Part shown: positions 16,513 through 25,184 of the stretch, one piece after another
Numbering within the stretch: position 1 is the first letter of the stretch
Layout: each line of letters starts with the position of its first letter
Assembly: GCF_018623055.1 (NCBI RefSeq)
Contig: NZ_CP076019.1
Coordinates: forward strand, 2,852,001-2,916,000
DNA length: 64,000 nt
Source: Halorubrum sp. 2020YC2
GTDB taxonomy: Archaea > Halobacteriota > Halobacteria > Halobacteriales > Haloferacaceae
Direction of reading: 5' to 3'
Notes under the pieces: generated by a model
Seen by the model: the letters and a program-made list of their open reading frames with translations, nothing else
The model's database searches: none
What the model was told of the DNA's origin: nothing
Translations under genes and position numbers: made by a program

Positions 16513-16917
16513 ATGAGCCAGTCCACGTTCGACGACGACGACCTGTTCGGGGAGGCGGCCGAGGAGACCCGCGCGGAGGTCGAGGAACACCTCGCGGCGG
16601 CGCGCGATCAGCTCCCGGACCCGGACGCGGTGTGGGAGACGGACGCGGACAACGTCCTCGGCGCGCTCAACGGGCTGAAGTCCGCGCTCGACGCCGGCGA
16701 CGCGGTCGACAGCGTGCGCTCGGCCAAGAAGGCGTACGTCCTCGGGGAGCGCGCCGACGCGTTCGAGGACGCCGAGGACCTGAAAGCTGACATCGAGGAC
16801 ATGGAATCGCTCGTCGGGGACATCGAGGACGCCGCCGAGGAGGTGGCCTCGCTCACCGGCACCGTCCCGGCGATCCGCGGGGCGCTTCAGGACGCGGCCG
16901 ACGGCGAGGACGAGTAG
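16513..16917 (+). CDS. Acidic haloarchaeal protein, DUF5790-like
   Basis: A 134-residue, strongly acidic, predicted all-helical protein. The start MSQSTFDDDDLFGEAAEE matches from memory the haloarchaeal DUF5790 family. Heptad-like segments (LKADIEDMESLVGDIEDAAEEVASL) suggest a coiled coil in residues 90-120. It has no signal peptide. Function unknown. The start follows a TTTTTAAAAG stretch about 30 bases upstream, which could be its TATA region. Confidence 0.8.
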   Translation: MSQSTFDDDDLFGEAAEETRAEVEEHLAAARDQLPDPDAVWETDADNVLGALNGLKSALDAGDAVDSVRSAKKAYVLGERADAFEDAEDLKADIEDMESLVGDIEDAAEEVASLTGTVPAIRGALQDAADGEDE

Positions 16918-16935
16918 CCGTCCCGCCCGCGCCGC

Positions 16936-17754
16936 TCAGCGCCCCTCCCGCTCGACGACCGCGGCGGCCAACTCCGCTAGTGCGTCGCTCGCCAGGTCGA
17001 GCAGGACCTCGCCCCGCGCCGCGTCGCCCTCCCGCGGGTCGCCCACGACCCCGTTGTCCGTGAACTCGTCCGAGTCGTGCGCGAGGTTCACGCCCGAGAC
17101 CCACTCTCCCCATCGGTCGGCGGCGCCCGCGCCCGCCTCGTCGACCCGCTCCTCGCGGACCAGGTCCGGGTTCGTCGCGCGCAGCAGCCCCGTCTCCAGC
17201 GGCCCGGCGTGCCCCATGTCGCCCGCGTGGTCGTCGACCGCGTCGAACCAGGTGAACGCGACGCCGTACCCCGCGTGGTCGGGGTCGCGCGAGAAGCGAC
17301 GGGCGACCTCCGCCAGCGCCTCGACGTTCCCTCCGTGACCGTTGACGAACACGACGCGGTCGACCCCGTGGGTGGCGAGCGACTCGGCGGACTCTCGGAC
17401 GTAGGCGCGGAACGTCTCCGGGGAGACCCACATCGTCCCGTCGAACGCGCGGTGCTCCTCGGCCACGCCGACCGGAATCGGCGGTGCCACCGCGACCTCG
17501 CCGCGGTCCGCTCCCGATTCGGCCTCCGCCGCCGACCCGGCCTCCGCCGCCGACCCGGCCTCCGCCGCCGACCTGGCCTCCGCCGCCGACCCCTCGTACG
17601 CGTCAGCCCCCGCCGCCGCGACCGCGACGGCGTTCAGGGTGTCGGTGCCGAGCGGTGCGTGCGGCCCGTGTTGCTCCGTACTCCCGACCGGGACGAACGC
17701 CACGTCGACCTCGGCGTCGCGGACGTCGGTCCAGGCGACTTCGCTGAGGCGCAT
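16936..17754 (-). CDS. Creatininase-family amidohydrolase (ArfB-like)
   Basis: A 272-residue metal-dependent amidohydrolase of the creatininase fold. Archaeal relatives include the formamide hydrolase ArfB of riboflavin and F420 biosynthesis. Metal and active-site motifs are VPVGSTEQHGPHAPLGTDT near residue 22, HRAFDGTMWVSPETF near residue 104, VFVNGHGGN near residue 136 and DMGHAGPLETGLLRA near residue 176. A low-complexity insertion of Ser-Ala-Ala-Glu-Ala units (residues about 55-80) is encoded by an 18-bp tandem repeat. The start at 17754 precedes MRLSEVAW. Substrate assignment is provisional. Confidence 0.88.
   Translation of the reverse strand: MRLSEVAWTDVRDAEVDVAFVPVGSTEQHGPHAPLGTDTLNAVAVAAAGADAYEGSAAEARSAAEAGSAAEAGSAAEAESGADRGEVAVAPPIPVGVAEEHRAFDGTMWVSPETFRAYVRESAESLATHGVDRVVFVNGHGGNVEALAEVARRFSRDPDHAGYGVAFTWFDAVDDHAGDMGHAGPLETGLLRATNPDLVREERVDEAGAGAADRWGEWVSGVNLAHDSDEFTDNGVVGDPREGDAARGEVLLDLASDALAELAAAVVEREGR
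17515..17590. repeat. 18-bp tandem repeat inside the creatininase-family gene
   Basis: About four copies of an 18-bp unit (GACCCGGCCTCCGCCGCC, with small changes) lie in tandem and in frame, encoding repeated Ala-Ala-Glu-Ala-Gly-Ser. The unit length keeps the reading frame, so copy-number change would only lengthen a surface loop. Confidence 0.85.
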
Positions 17755-17848
17755 ACCGACTCGTCGGCGGCCGGCGTCGTATAGGCGGCGGTCACCGTCG
17801 AGCGAACGCTCCCGAGGTATTATGTCCCTCCCCGCGGATCGCGGCCGT

Positions 17849-18157
17849 ATGAGTAGTGACAACGCGGATCACGATACTGCGGCGCACGATCCGGCCCCCG
17901 CCGTGACGTTCGGCCCGCTGAAGCGGGCGCTCCGCGAGCACTGCTATCCGGTGACGGCGGCGGAGCTGATAGAGCAGTACGGCGCCGCGAAACTGGAGAC
18001 CCCGACGGGGACGGCGCGGCTCGACGGTCTGCTCGAAGGGAGCGAAGAGACGCAGTTCCGCGACCCGTCGGAGGTCCGCGAGGCGGTCCTCGACGCGCTG
18101 GGCCGCGCCGACGCGTCCGCGGCGGCCGCCGGCGAGTGGACCGAACTCCCGCGGTGA
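17849..18157 (+). CDS. Conserved haloarchaeal protein, DUF5789-like
   Basis: A 102-residue protein beginning MSSDNADHD. The core reads LKRALREHCYPVTAAELIEQYGAAKLETPTGT, then EETQFRDPSEVREAVLDALG. This layout (YP-x-TAxEL-x2-xYG) resembles the haloarchaeal DUF5789 family, compared from memory. It is small, soluble and acidic, with no catalytic motif. It is divergent from the creatininase-family gene, sharing a short promoter region. Function unknown. Confidence 0.75.
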   Translation: MSSDNADHDTAAHDPAPAVTFGPLKRALREHCYPVTAAELIEQYGAAKLETPTGTARLDGLLEGSEETQFRDPSEVREAVLDALGRADASAAAAGEWTELPR

Positions 18158-18220
18158 CGCTCCGTTGGCCCGGCGCCACGCCGACCCGCACGCGGGTCGC
18201 TCGGTCGGCCGCGGTCCGAA

Positions 18221-20176
18221 TCAGTCGTCGTCGCCCTCGGCGTCCTCGACGATCCGGGCGGTGCGCTCCTGCGCGCGGTCGATGAACTCCTGCGGGAGCT
18301 CGTCGATCTCGCCCGCCTGAACGCCCCAGAGGTGCGCGTACAGCCCGTCGTTGTCGAGCAGTTCGTCGTGGGTGCCGCGCTCGGCTATCTCCCCGCCCTC
18401 CAACACGAGGATGGTGTCCGCGTCCTTGATCGTCGAGAGCCGGTGCGCGATGGCGAAGGTCGTCCGGTCCTCGGTGAGCCGGTCGAGCGAGCGCTGGATC
18501 AGCATCTCCGTCTCGGTGTCGACGTCGGAGGTCGCCTCGTCCAAGATGAGGATGTCAGGGTCTTTGAGAACGGCCCGGGCGATAGTGACGCGCTGGCGCT
18601 GGCCGCCGGAGAGCTTCACGCCGCGCTCGCCCACCATCGTGTCGTAGCCGTCGGGGAGGTTCTCGATGAAGTCGTGGGCCTCGGCGGCCTCCGCGGCCTC
18701 GCGGACCTCCTCGTCGGTCGCGTCGAAGGTCCCGTAGGTGATGTTCTCGCGGACGGTACCGTAGAACAGGTACGACGACTGCCCGACGTAGCCGATCGAC
18801 CGGCGGAGCGACTTGAGGGTCACGTCGCGGACGTTTTGGCCGTCGATCTCGATCGACCCCTCGTCGACGTCGTACATCCGGAGCAGCAGCTTGAGGACCG
18901 TCGACTTCCCGGCGCCGGTCGGGCCGACGAGGGCGAGGGTCTCTCCGCCCTCGACGGAGAAGTCGACGTCCTCGATGATCGTCTCGTCGTCGTAGCCGAA
19001 GGAGACGTCGTCGTACACCACGTCGCCGTCGTCGACGATCAGGTCCTCGGCGTCCGGCTCCTCCGCGAGCCGCGACGGCTCGTCCATCAGGCCGAAGATC
19101 CGCGCGGAGGAGGCGCGCGCGCGCTGGTACATGTTGATGATCTGTCCGAACTGCGCCATCGGCCAGATGAACCGCTGGGTGTAGAGGATGAAGACGACGA
19201 ACATCCCGACCGAGAGCTCGCCGGTGAACGGTCCCGGCGGGGTGTCTTGGAACACCCAGAGACCGCCGACGACGAACGTGAGGACGAAGCCGATACCGGC
19301 CAGCACGCGGAGGGCCGGGAAGAACTTGATCCGGGTCGTGATCGCGTCCCAGTTGGCGTCGAAGTAGTCCATCGAGACGTCGTCGACCCGGTCGGACTCG
19401 TACGGCTCCGTGTTCGACGACTTGATCACCTGAATGCCGCCGAGGTTGTTCTCCAGCCGGGAGTTCATCTTCCCGACGGACGAGCGAACCTCGGCGTACT
19501 TCGGCTGGATGATCCTGATGAACAGGTAGGTGAACCCGCCGATTATCGGGACCGGTAGCAGCGCGACCAAGGCGAGCTGCCAGTTGATCCAGAAGAGGAG
19601 GACGCCGATGCCGACGACCATCACCGACAGGCGGAACAGGGAGTTCATGCCGTCGTTGAGGAACCGTTCGAGCCGGTTCACGTCGTTCGAGAGGATGGAC
19701 ATCATCTCCCCGGTCTGCTTGTCGGAGAAGAACTCCATGTTGAGTCGCTGCATCTTGTCGTAGGTGTCGGTGCGGACGTCGTGCTGGATGTTCTGTGCGA
19801 AGGCGTTGAACCCCCAGTTTCGGATCCAGTGGAACCCGGCGCCGATCCCGAACGCGCCGCCGATGACGGCGATGGTGAACCAGAACTGTTCGATCTGTCC
19901 CGTGGGGAGCCACGCGTCGGGGAGGACCACGAGCGGGATCTGCTCGCTGAACAGGGCGTCCCCGTCCGGAGAGAACACCGTGTCGATGGCGATCCCCAGC
20001 ATTAGCGGCGGCAGGAGGTCTAAGAGCCGAGCGAAGACGCTCGCGAAGATCCCGACCGTCACCTGCGGGAAGTAGTCGCGGCCGTACTCGACGAACAGCC
20101 GCTTCATTGGATTCTCGATCTTGTCCCGCTGCTCCTCGAAGGGATCGTCTTCCTCCCAGTCGACGCCACTCATCAC
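18221..20176 (-). CDS. ABC transporter, fused permease and ATPase (exporter type)
   Basis: A 651-residue half-transporter of the MsbA/multidrug exporter class, expected to act as a dimer. The N-terminal 60 residues are cytoplasmic. About six membrane spans follow in residues 55-340. The ATPase has Walker A GPTGAGKST, Q-loop YVGQSSYLF, signature LSGGQRQR and Walker B ILILDEATSDVD, all intact. The start could be either of two adjacent Met codons (20176 or 20173). It has no partner gene beside it. The transported substrate, lipid or drug, cannot be read from sequence. Confidence 0.93.
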   Translation of the reverse strand: MMSGVDWEEDDPFEEQRDKIENPMKRLFVEYGRDYFPQVTVGIFASVFARLLDLLPPLMLGIAIDTVFSPDGDALFSEQIPLVVLPDAWLPTGQIEQFWFTIAVIGGAFGIGAGFHWIRNWGFNAFAQNIQHDVRTDTYDKMQRLNMEFFSDKQTGEMMSILSNDVNRLERFLNDGMNSLFRLSVMVVGIGVLLFWINWQLALVALLPVPIIGGFTYLFIRIIQPKYAEVRSSVGKMNSRLENNLGGIQVIKSSNTEPYESDRVDDVSMDYFDANWDAITTRIKFFPALRVLAGIGFVLTFVVGGLWVFQDTPPGPFTGELSVGMFVVFILYTQRFIWPMAQFGQIINMYQRARASSARIFGLMDEPSRLAEEPDAEDLIVDDGDVVYDDVSFGYDDETIIEDVDFSVEGGETLALVGPTGAGKSTVLKLLLRMYDVDEGSIEIDGQNVRDVTLKSLRRSIGYVGQSSYLFYGTVRENITYGTFDATDEEVREAAEAAEAHDFIENLPDGYDTMVGERGVKLSGGQRQRVTIARAVLKDPDILILDEATSDVDTETEMLIQRSLDRLTEDRTTFAIAHRLSTIKDADTILVLEGGEIAERGTHDELLDNDGLYAHLWGVQAGEIDELPQEFIDRAQERTARIVEDAEGDDD

Positions 20177-20400
20177 GCGTTCCTATCAGGTAGGCGGGCA
20201 AATAGGTTTCCTTCGAACCGAAATGCGTCGGCAGAAAACGCCGGTAACAGGCGTCCCCTCGGCGTATCTCGGCTCCGGCTCCGCCGCTGAGTGGCGACCC
20301 TCCCCCCGTTCGCCCGGTCCGCCGACCGGCGCGCACGTCGGCCGCGGACCCGACGGTCGCGCGGTCGAGCGGCCCGACCCCGAACCCGACGACTCCCGAC

Positions 20401-20679
20401 TCAGAGGTCGCGTCGCTCGACCGCGGGGTCGATCCCGGCCTCGTCGAGGTCCTCTCGGACGCGACGCCGGAGCGGATCCGGGACGCCGTCGCGCGGGACC
20501 GGCGCGGCCGTTCCGCCCTCGTCGTCGTCGGTCGGAACCGACCAGTAGAGCACGCGGTCCGTCCCGGCGTAGAACTCTATCGCGAACCGGTCGCGGCCGC
20601 CCTCGTAGTGGACGCGGGCGGCCGCGCCCTCCGCGCGCCACCCCTCCTGTCGGACCAAGGCGGCGATCGGGTCTCGCAT
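20401..20679 (-). CDS. Small conserved haloarchaeal protein
   Basis: A 92-residue protein, MRDPIAALVRQEGWRAEGAAARVHYEGG, with a beta-rich middle (RFAIEFYAGTDRVLYWSVP) and a basic-acidic C-terminal helix. Codon usage and composition are those of real genes, and the shadow frames opposite are Arg-rich. I do not know its function. It is divergent from RNase Z and probably transcribed from the same short intergenic region. Confidence 0.7.
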   Translation of the reverse strand: MRDPIAALVRQEGWRAEGAAARVHYEGGRDRFAIEFYAGTDRVLYWSVPTDDDEGGTAAPVPRDGVPDPLRRRVREDLDEAGIDPAVERRDL

Positions 20680-20819
20680 GGTCGCCCTCGGGCGGCCGGA
20701 CTCATGTGGGTGTCGACCGATCCTCCGCGTGGGTGTCTGCCGATCCTCAGCGGAGCCGCGCCGGCGCCTCCTTCCCCCGTATCGACACCGGTTTACTACC
20801 GCCGCCCCGACGACTCGCC

Positions 20820-21749
20820 ATGTCTCTTCGCGTCACGTTCCTCGGGACGGGCGGGGCCGTTCCGACCGTCGAGCGCGCGGCGAGCGCCGTCTTCGTCAAC
20901 CGCGAGGGCGACCGCTTCCTCTTCGACTGCGGCGAGGGCACCCAGCGCGAGATGATGCGCGCCGGCACCGGGTTCGCCGTCGACCGCGCGTTCGTCTCGC
21001 ACCTCCACGGCGACCACGTCCTCGGGCTCCCCGGCCTCGTTCAGACGCTCGGCTTCAACGACCGCACCGACCCGCTGACGATCCACTGTCCCCCGGGGAC
21101 CGCCGACCACCTCCGCGACCTGGTCCACGCCGTCGGCCACGACCCGGCGTTCCCGATCCGGATCGAACCGGTCGCGCCGGGCGAGGTCGCCCACGAGGCC
21201 GACGAGTACGTCGTGCGCGCGTTCGAGACGGAACACCGGACGAAGTCGCAGGGGTACGTCTTGGAGGAAGACGACCGCCCCGGCCGGTTCGACCGCCCGA
21301 AGGCGGAGGAACTCGGCGTCCCGGTCGGGCCGAAGTTCGGCCGCCTCCACGAGGGCGAGTCGGTCGAGGCCGAGGACGGCACGGTCGTCGAGCCCGAGCA
21401 GGTCGTCGGCCCGCCGCGCCCGGGTCGCAAACTGGCCTACACCGCGGACACGCGCCCGCGAGAGGCGACGGTCGAGGCCGCCGCGGACGCCGACCTGCTG
21501 ATCCACGACGCCACCTTCGCGGACGACATGGCGGACCGCGCCCGCGACACGGCGCACTCCACCGGCCGCGAGGCGGGGTCGATCGCGGCCCGCGCGAACG
21601 CGAAGCGGCTCGCCTTGGTCCACATCTCGTCGCGCTACGCGGCCGACGCGCGCCCGATCCGCCGGGACGCCCGCGAGGCGTTCGACGGCGAGTGTCTCCT
21701 CCCGGACGACGGCGACCTGATCGAGGTGCCGTTCCCCGACGCGGACTGA
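20820..21749 (+). CDS. rnz: Ribonuclease Z (tRNA 3'-end processing)
   Basis: RNase Z trims the 3' trailer of tRNA precursors. The 309-residue metallo-beta-lactamase fold protein has LGTGGAVPTVER at the start, the zinc motif SHLHGDH with H61, H63, D65 and H66, then the later ligands in YTADTRP and LVHISSRYA. The exosite region lies between residues 150 and 210. The ATG at 20820 is the only start giving this conserved N-terminus. Repeat copy C begins about 80 bases after the stop. Confidence 0.95.
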   Translation: MSLRVTFLGTGGAVPTVERAASAVFVNREGDRFLFDCGEGTQREMMRAGTGFAVDRAFVSHLHGDHVLGLPGLVQTLGFNDRTDPLTIHCPPGTADHLRDLVHAVGHDPAFPIRIEPVAPGEVAHEADEYVVRAFETEHRTKSQGYVLEEDDRPGRFDRPKAEELGVPVGPKFGRLHEGESVEAEDGTVVEPEQVVGPPRPGRKLAYTADTRPREATVEAAADADLLIHDATFADDMADRARDTAHSTGREAGSIAARANAKRLALVHISSRYAADARPIRRDAREAFDGECLLPDDGDLIEVPFPDAD

Positions 21750-21832
21750 GACGTTGACGGTTCGACCGGTCAGTACGACGCGGACGCCTTTGCGACCGAC
21801 ACGGAGACCGCCGCCAAACTCTCATCCGTTCG

Positions 21833-21990
21833 CTTATAAATAATCGACTGCTGATCGGCGGCGCACACCGCCAAGGCCCCAGCCGCTCGCTTATAAGTGG
21901 TTGATCATGAACCGACGGGCGACACCGCCAAAGCCCCAGCCGCTCCCTTATAAATAGTTGATCACGAACCGACGGGCGACACCGCCAAAG
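21833..21990 (-). repeat. Three tandem 57-bp units of copy C
   Basis: The motif CACCGCCAAAGCCCCAG recurs at 21866 (with one change), 21923 and 21980, exactly 57 bases apart. Each is preceded by a CTTATAAATAGTTGATC-type segment. The TATA-like block sits 30-45 bases before the motif. Confidence 0.85.
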
Positions 21991-22430
21991 CCCCAGTCGC
22001 GAGGACGGCGCACACTCGTTGTCGCCCGAAAATCTCCGATTTTCGGGATGACGAGAGAGCTTTGCTCTCTCAAACCACGCTCCTCGCTCGTTCGCTCCGC
22101 TCACTCGCTGCGGTGCTTATGTCGTCTGCGCCGTCCTCGCGACCGCCCCTTTAAGTCCCACCCCGCACCGCTCCGCACCACCGGAAGACGTTCCTGCTCG
22201 CTCACTCCGTTCGCTGCGCGGGCTGCGACTTCCGTACTCCCGCTTGCTCCCTCCGGTCGCTCGCGGGACAGCACCTCACGCCTCCCCAGCCTCGTCAGTC
22301 GCCGTCGCTTCGCTCCGGCGACTGACTCCACCGAGAATCGAAGATTCTCTGGCAGCCGGCGCTACGCGCCGGCGACCTCGCGCGTGCGACTCGCGGCCTG
22401 CGGCCGCTCGTCGGCACGCGCCACCGCTTC
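21833..22430 (-). repeat. Structured intergenic repeat element, copy C (largest)
   Basis: This third copy lies between the RNase Z and RPA genes. Plus-strand order is three 57-bp units, the 17-bp perfect stem 21996-22012 with 22127-22143, the core (CCCCTTTAAGTCCCACCC at 22146), then CACCTCACGCCTCCCC at 22272. Hairpin 22294-22304/22316-22326 (11 bp perfect) and the closing stem GCGCGTG (22380-22386) with CACGCGC (22415-22421) follow. Extra hairpins with 3-base loops decorate the variable loops: CCCGAAAATC/GATTTTCGGG near 22025, GAGAGAGC/GCTCTCTC near 22053, GAGAATC/GATTCTC near 22333 and GCCGGCGC/GCGCCGGC near 22355. The strand follows copy B's orientation logic. Confidence 0.85.
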
Positions 22431-22702
22431 GGTCCGCCGCTCTCGTCGGACCCTCGTTCCGTGCGGCTGCGATCCGTGTGATCGTTCCACTCGAAACGAA
22501 GCCCGCGCGTGGCTGACGAGCGTCTGACGCGCTCGACGGCACCGCGTCGTCGGATCTCCGCGGATCGAGAGAAAAGACCGTTTAGACGCCCTCAGGCGCC
22601 CGTTTCTGTTCACTTTCACCGCGGTCACCGTCGTTTTAATACGGTGAGGAACCAACCCTCGTACGCCTCCCACCGAAACAAGACCGGAGGCGGAGACACC
22701 CC

Positions 22703-23629
22703 ATGAGCGAACTGCGACAGGAAGCGGAAGCGATAGCGGAACAGTTCTCGGACCACACCGACGTCGACCCCGACGACGTCGAGGAGCGGCTAGAGACCCT
22801 CGTCGACGAGTACCGCGTGCCGCTCGACGAGGCCAGCCGGAGCGTCACCAACAGCTACCTCGAAGACGCCGGCATGGAGCGCGACGAGCTCGGCCGCGGC
22901 GGCAGCGAGGAGGTCCTCGTCAACGACATCGAGGAGGACGAGCAGTGGGTCGACTTACGCGTGAAGCTGGTCGACCTCTGGGAGCCGCGCAGCGACTCCA
23001 TCTCGCAGGTCGGCCTCCTCGGCGACGAGTCGGGCACGATCAAGTTCGTCGCCTTCGAGACCTCCGACCTCCCCGAGCTGACGGAGGGACAGGCGTACGA
23101 GCTCTCGAACGTCGTCACCGACGAGTACGAGGGTAGCTACTCGGTGAAGCTCAACCGGACGACCGGTATCACCGAGATAGACGAGACAATAGAGGTCGGC
23201 GACAACGCCGACACCGTCGCGGGCGCGCTGGTCGACATCCAGTCCGGTTCCGGACTGATCAAGCGCTGCCCCGAGGAGGACTGTACGCGCGTCCTCCAGA
23301 ACGGGCGCTGCTCCGAACACGGGCAGGTCGAAGGCGAGTTCGACCTCCGGATCAAGGGCGTCTTGGACGACGGCGAGACCGTCACCGAGGTCATCTTCGA
23401 CCGCGAGGCCACCGAGGACCTCACCGGCATGAGCCTCGAGGAAGCCAAGGACATGGCGATGGACGCGCTCGACACCACCGTCGTCGCGGAGGAGATGGGC
23501 GAGGACGTGCTCGGGCGGTACTACCGCGTCACCGGCCCCACCTTCGGCCGGTACGTCCTGGTCGACGAGATGGAGGACCCCGGCACCGTCGACGTTGAAA
23601 GTGCGCTGATCGAAGCGAGGTCGATTTAA
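22703..23629 (+). CDS. rpa3: Replication protein A, single-stranded DNA-binding protein
   Basis: A 308-residue archaeal RPA that coats single-stranded DNA in replication and repair. An N-terminal helical part (1-70) is followed by an OB fold (about 72-160, VDLRVKLVDLW to VKLNRTTGITEI). A zinc finger follows with C189, C194, C203 and H206, and then a second OB-like domain. The gene is followed after one base by the RPA-associated protein, the arrangement of the rpa3-rpap3 pair in Haloferax volcanii, so I assign that symbol. A TTTTAATAC box lies about 65 bases upstream. Confidence 0.9.
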   Translation: MSELRQEAEAIAEQFSDHTDVDPDDVEERLETLVDEYRVPLDEASRSVTNSYLEDAGMERDELGRGGSEEVLVNDIEEDEQWVDLRVKLVDLWEPRSDSISQVGLLGDESGTIKFVAFETSDLPELTEGQAYELSNVVTDEYEGSYSVKLNRTTGITEIDETIEVGDNADTVAGALVDIQSGSGLIKRCPEEDCTRVLQNGRCSEHGQVEGEFDLRIKGVLDDGETVTEVIFDREATEDLTGMSLEEAKDMAMDALDTTVVAEEMGEDVLGRYYRVTGPTFGRYVLVDEMEDPGTVDVESALIEARSI

Positions 23630-23630
23630 G

Positions 23631-24299
23631 ATGAGCCAATCTGCCCCCACCCGAGAGGTCGCCCGGCGCGTGTTCGCGAGCGAGTTCAACGACGCCGGCT
23701 TCACGTTCACCGAGTCCGACGACGAGCGCGCCCCCGTCTACGCGCTGTTGCCGACGGGCGAGTCCTCGAACCGCGTGTTCTTCGTCGGTACCCTCACCGA
23801 GAAGGAGGACGTCGGCGAGGACAGCGAGTACTGGCGCGGCCGCATCGTCGACCCGACGGGCACGTTCTTCGTGTACGCCGGTCAGTACCAGCCGGAAGCC
23901 GCTTCCAAACTCCGGGACTTAGAGCCCCCGGCCTACGTCGCAGTCGTGGGGAAGCCCCGGACCTACGAGACCGACGACGGCACGGTCCGGGTCTCGGTCC
24001 GCCCCGAGTCGATCACCGAGGTCGACGCCGCCACCCGCGACCGCTGGGTCGCGGAGACCGCCCGCCGCACCGTCGAGCGCGTCGCCGCGTTCGACGACGA
24101 GGGCAACGAGTACGCGCGGATGGCCCGCGAGGAGTACGACTACGACCCCGAGACGTACAAGGCCGCCGCGCTGTCGGCGCTCGAAGACCTCGACGAGAGC
24201 GGCGACGAACTCGCGGGCGACGAGTCCGCCGGGGACGACGCCGCCCTCGACGACGCCGCAGCCGACGAGACGGATCCGGCGGACGCGCCGGAGCCGTGA
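23631..24299 (+). CDS. rpap3: RPA-associated protein (Rpap, COG3390 type)
   Basis: A 222-residue OB-fold protein starting MSQSAPTREVARRVFASEFNDA. The core (ESSNRVFFVGTLTEKEDVGEDSEYWRGRIVDPTGTFFVYAGQYQPEAAS) is the expected nucleic-acid-binding barrel at residues 40-110. It then has a helical part and a very acidic tail (residues about 180-222). In Haloferax the associated protein binds its cognate RPA specifically. The one-base gap to the rpa gene indicates an operon. Confidence 0.9.
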   Translation: MSQSAPTREVARRVFASEFNDAGFTFTESDDERAPVYALLPTGESSNRVFFVGTLTEKEDVGEDSEYWRGRIVDPTGTFFVYAGQYQPEAASKLRDLEPPAYVAVVGKPRTYETDDGTVRVSVRPESITEVDAATRDRWVAETARRTVERVAAFDDEGNEYARMAREEYDYDPETYKAAALSALEDLDESGDELAGDESAGDDAALDDAAADETDPADAPEP

Positions 24300-24462
24300 G
24301 GCGGTCGGCGCGTCGCGGCGATCCGAAGTGATCGGCGCGTCGCGGCGCGGCGTGGCCGGCGCGCCCCAACGGCTCTGAGACGGCCGCTTCGACCGTCGAA
24401 CGCGGTTTTCTTGCCACCGTCTGACAAACGCTTAAGTGAGACGCGAGACGAACGATCCAGTA

Positions 24463-24867
24463 ATGGGCAACAAGAACAAGACGATATCGTTCCGCGTCAA
24501 CGAGGGGGCGTTCGATGCCCTCCGCGATATCGCCGAGGAGCGGGACATCTCGCTGTCGGCGGTCTTCCGGGACTACGTGGACACGCTCGTTGCCCACGAC
24601 GGCCAAGTTCGGGTCGTCCCGGAGGACGAACTGGAACGCGCGGGCGAGGGCGGGGAGTCGTTCCCCCCGAAGATCGAGGTGCCGAAGAGCTTCGTCCGCG
24701 AGCACGAGCGGCTGGAGCTGGAGGCCGAACACCTCCGCGAGCAGCTGGAAGAACACAAGCGCTACGTTAACCACCTCCGCGAGCAGCTGGACGACGGCGA
24801 CGACGAGGTGATCCAGCTGGAGGACCTCGACGGCGAGCCGGACGAACCCTCCTTCCGACTCGGGTAG
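24463..24867 (+). CDS. Ribbon-helix-helix protein with coiled coil
   Basis: A 134-residue protein. The N-terminal 45 residues (KTISFRVNEGAFDALRDIAEERDISLSAVFRDYVDTLVAHDG) look like a ribbon-helix-helix DNA-binding domain. Residues about 75-115 (HERLELEAEHLREQLEEHKRYVNHLREQL) form a strong coiled coil, so it is probably a dimeric regulator or chromosome-associated protein. The start at 24463 follows a CGCTTAAG segment; the longer reading adds nine unlikely residues. It stands between the rpa operon and the pdh operon. Target genes unknown. Confidence 0.8.
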   Translation: MGNKNKTISFRVNEGAFDALRDIAEERDISLSAVFRDYVDTLVAHDGQVRVVPEDELERAGEGGESFPPKIEVPKSFVREHERLELEAEHLREQLEEHKRYVNHLREQLDDGDDEVIQLEDLDGEPDEPSFRLG

Positions 24868-25184
24868 CGCCCCGTATCGCCTCTCATCGATTCTACTGTC
24901 CCCGTCTCCGACCGGTGAGCCGCGCCGCCGCGGATCGCGCACCCGCTTTCGGGGGTGACCGCTCTCGAAACCTTCCTGTTCGTCCGTTACTGACCCGCGA
25001 AACGCCCATGTTGGCGAAAATATTGCCGAACTACTCGTATTTTGTTCAGAAACGTCCGATTCTCTCCCCGTCTGATGGACGGTTTCTCAGCGCGAAGCCG
25101 CTATTTCTGAGTATACTAAATTATTTACGAAAACGATATTACCCGGGCGGTGGACGTATCGGGCATGCGAAGGTGGGTTCGACC
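24868..25184 (+). other. Upstream region of the 2-oxoacid dehydrogenase operon
   Basis: This gap of about 317 bases is GC-rich until 25000, then markedly AT-rich from 25000 to 25145 (GAAAATATTGCC, GTATACTAAATTATTTACG). The AT-rich block is promoter-like, with a possible TATA at 25113-25122. The E1alpha frame stays open through it, but the encoded residues do not resemble E1alpha, so I treat it as untranslated or regulatory. No further gene was seen. Confidence 0.5.

Noticed and set aside
24915-25184. N-terminal extension of E1alpha from the start at 25011 (MLAKILPNYSYF)
   Set aside because: The extra residues are AT-rich in DNA, hydrophobic and unlike the family, and contain promoter-like sequence.
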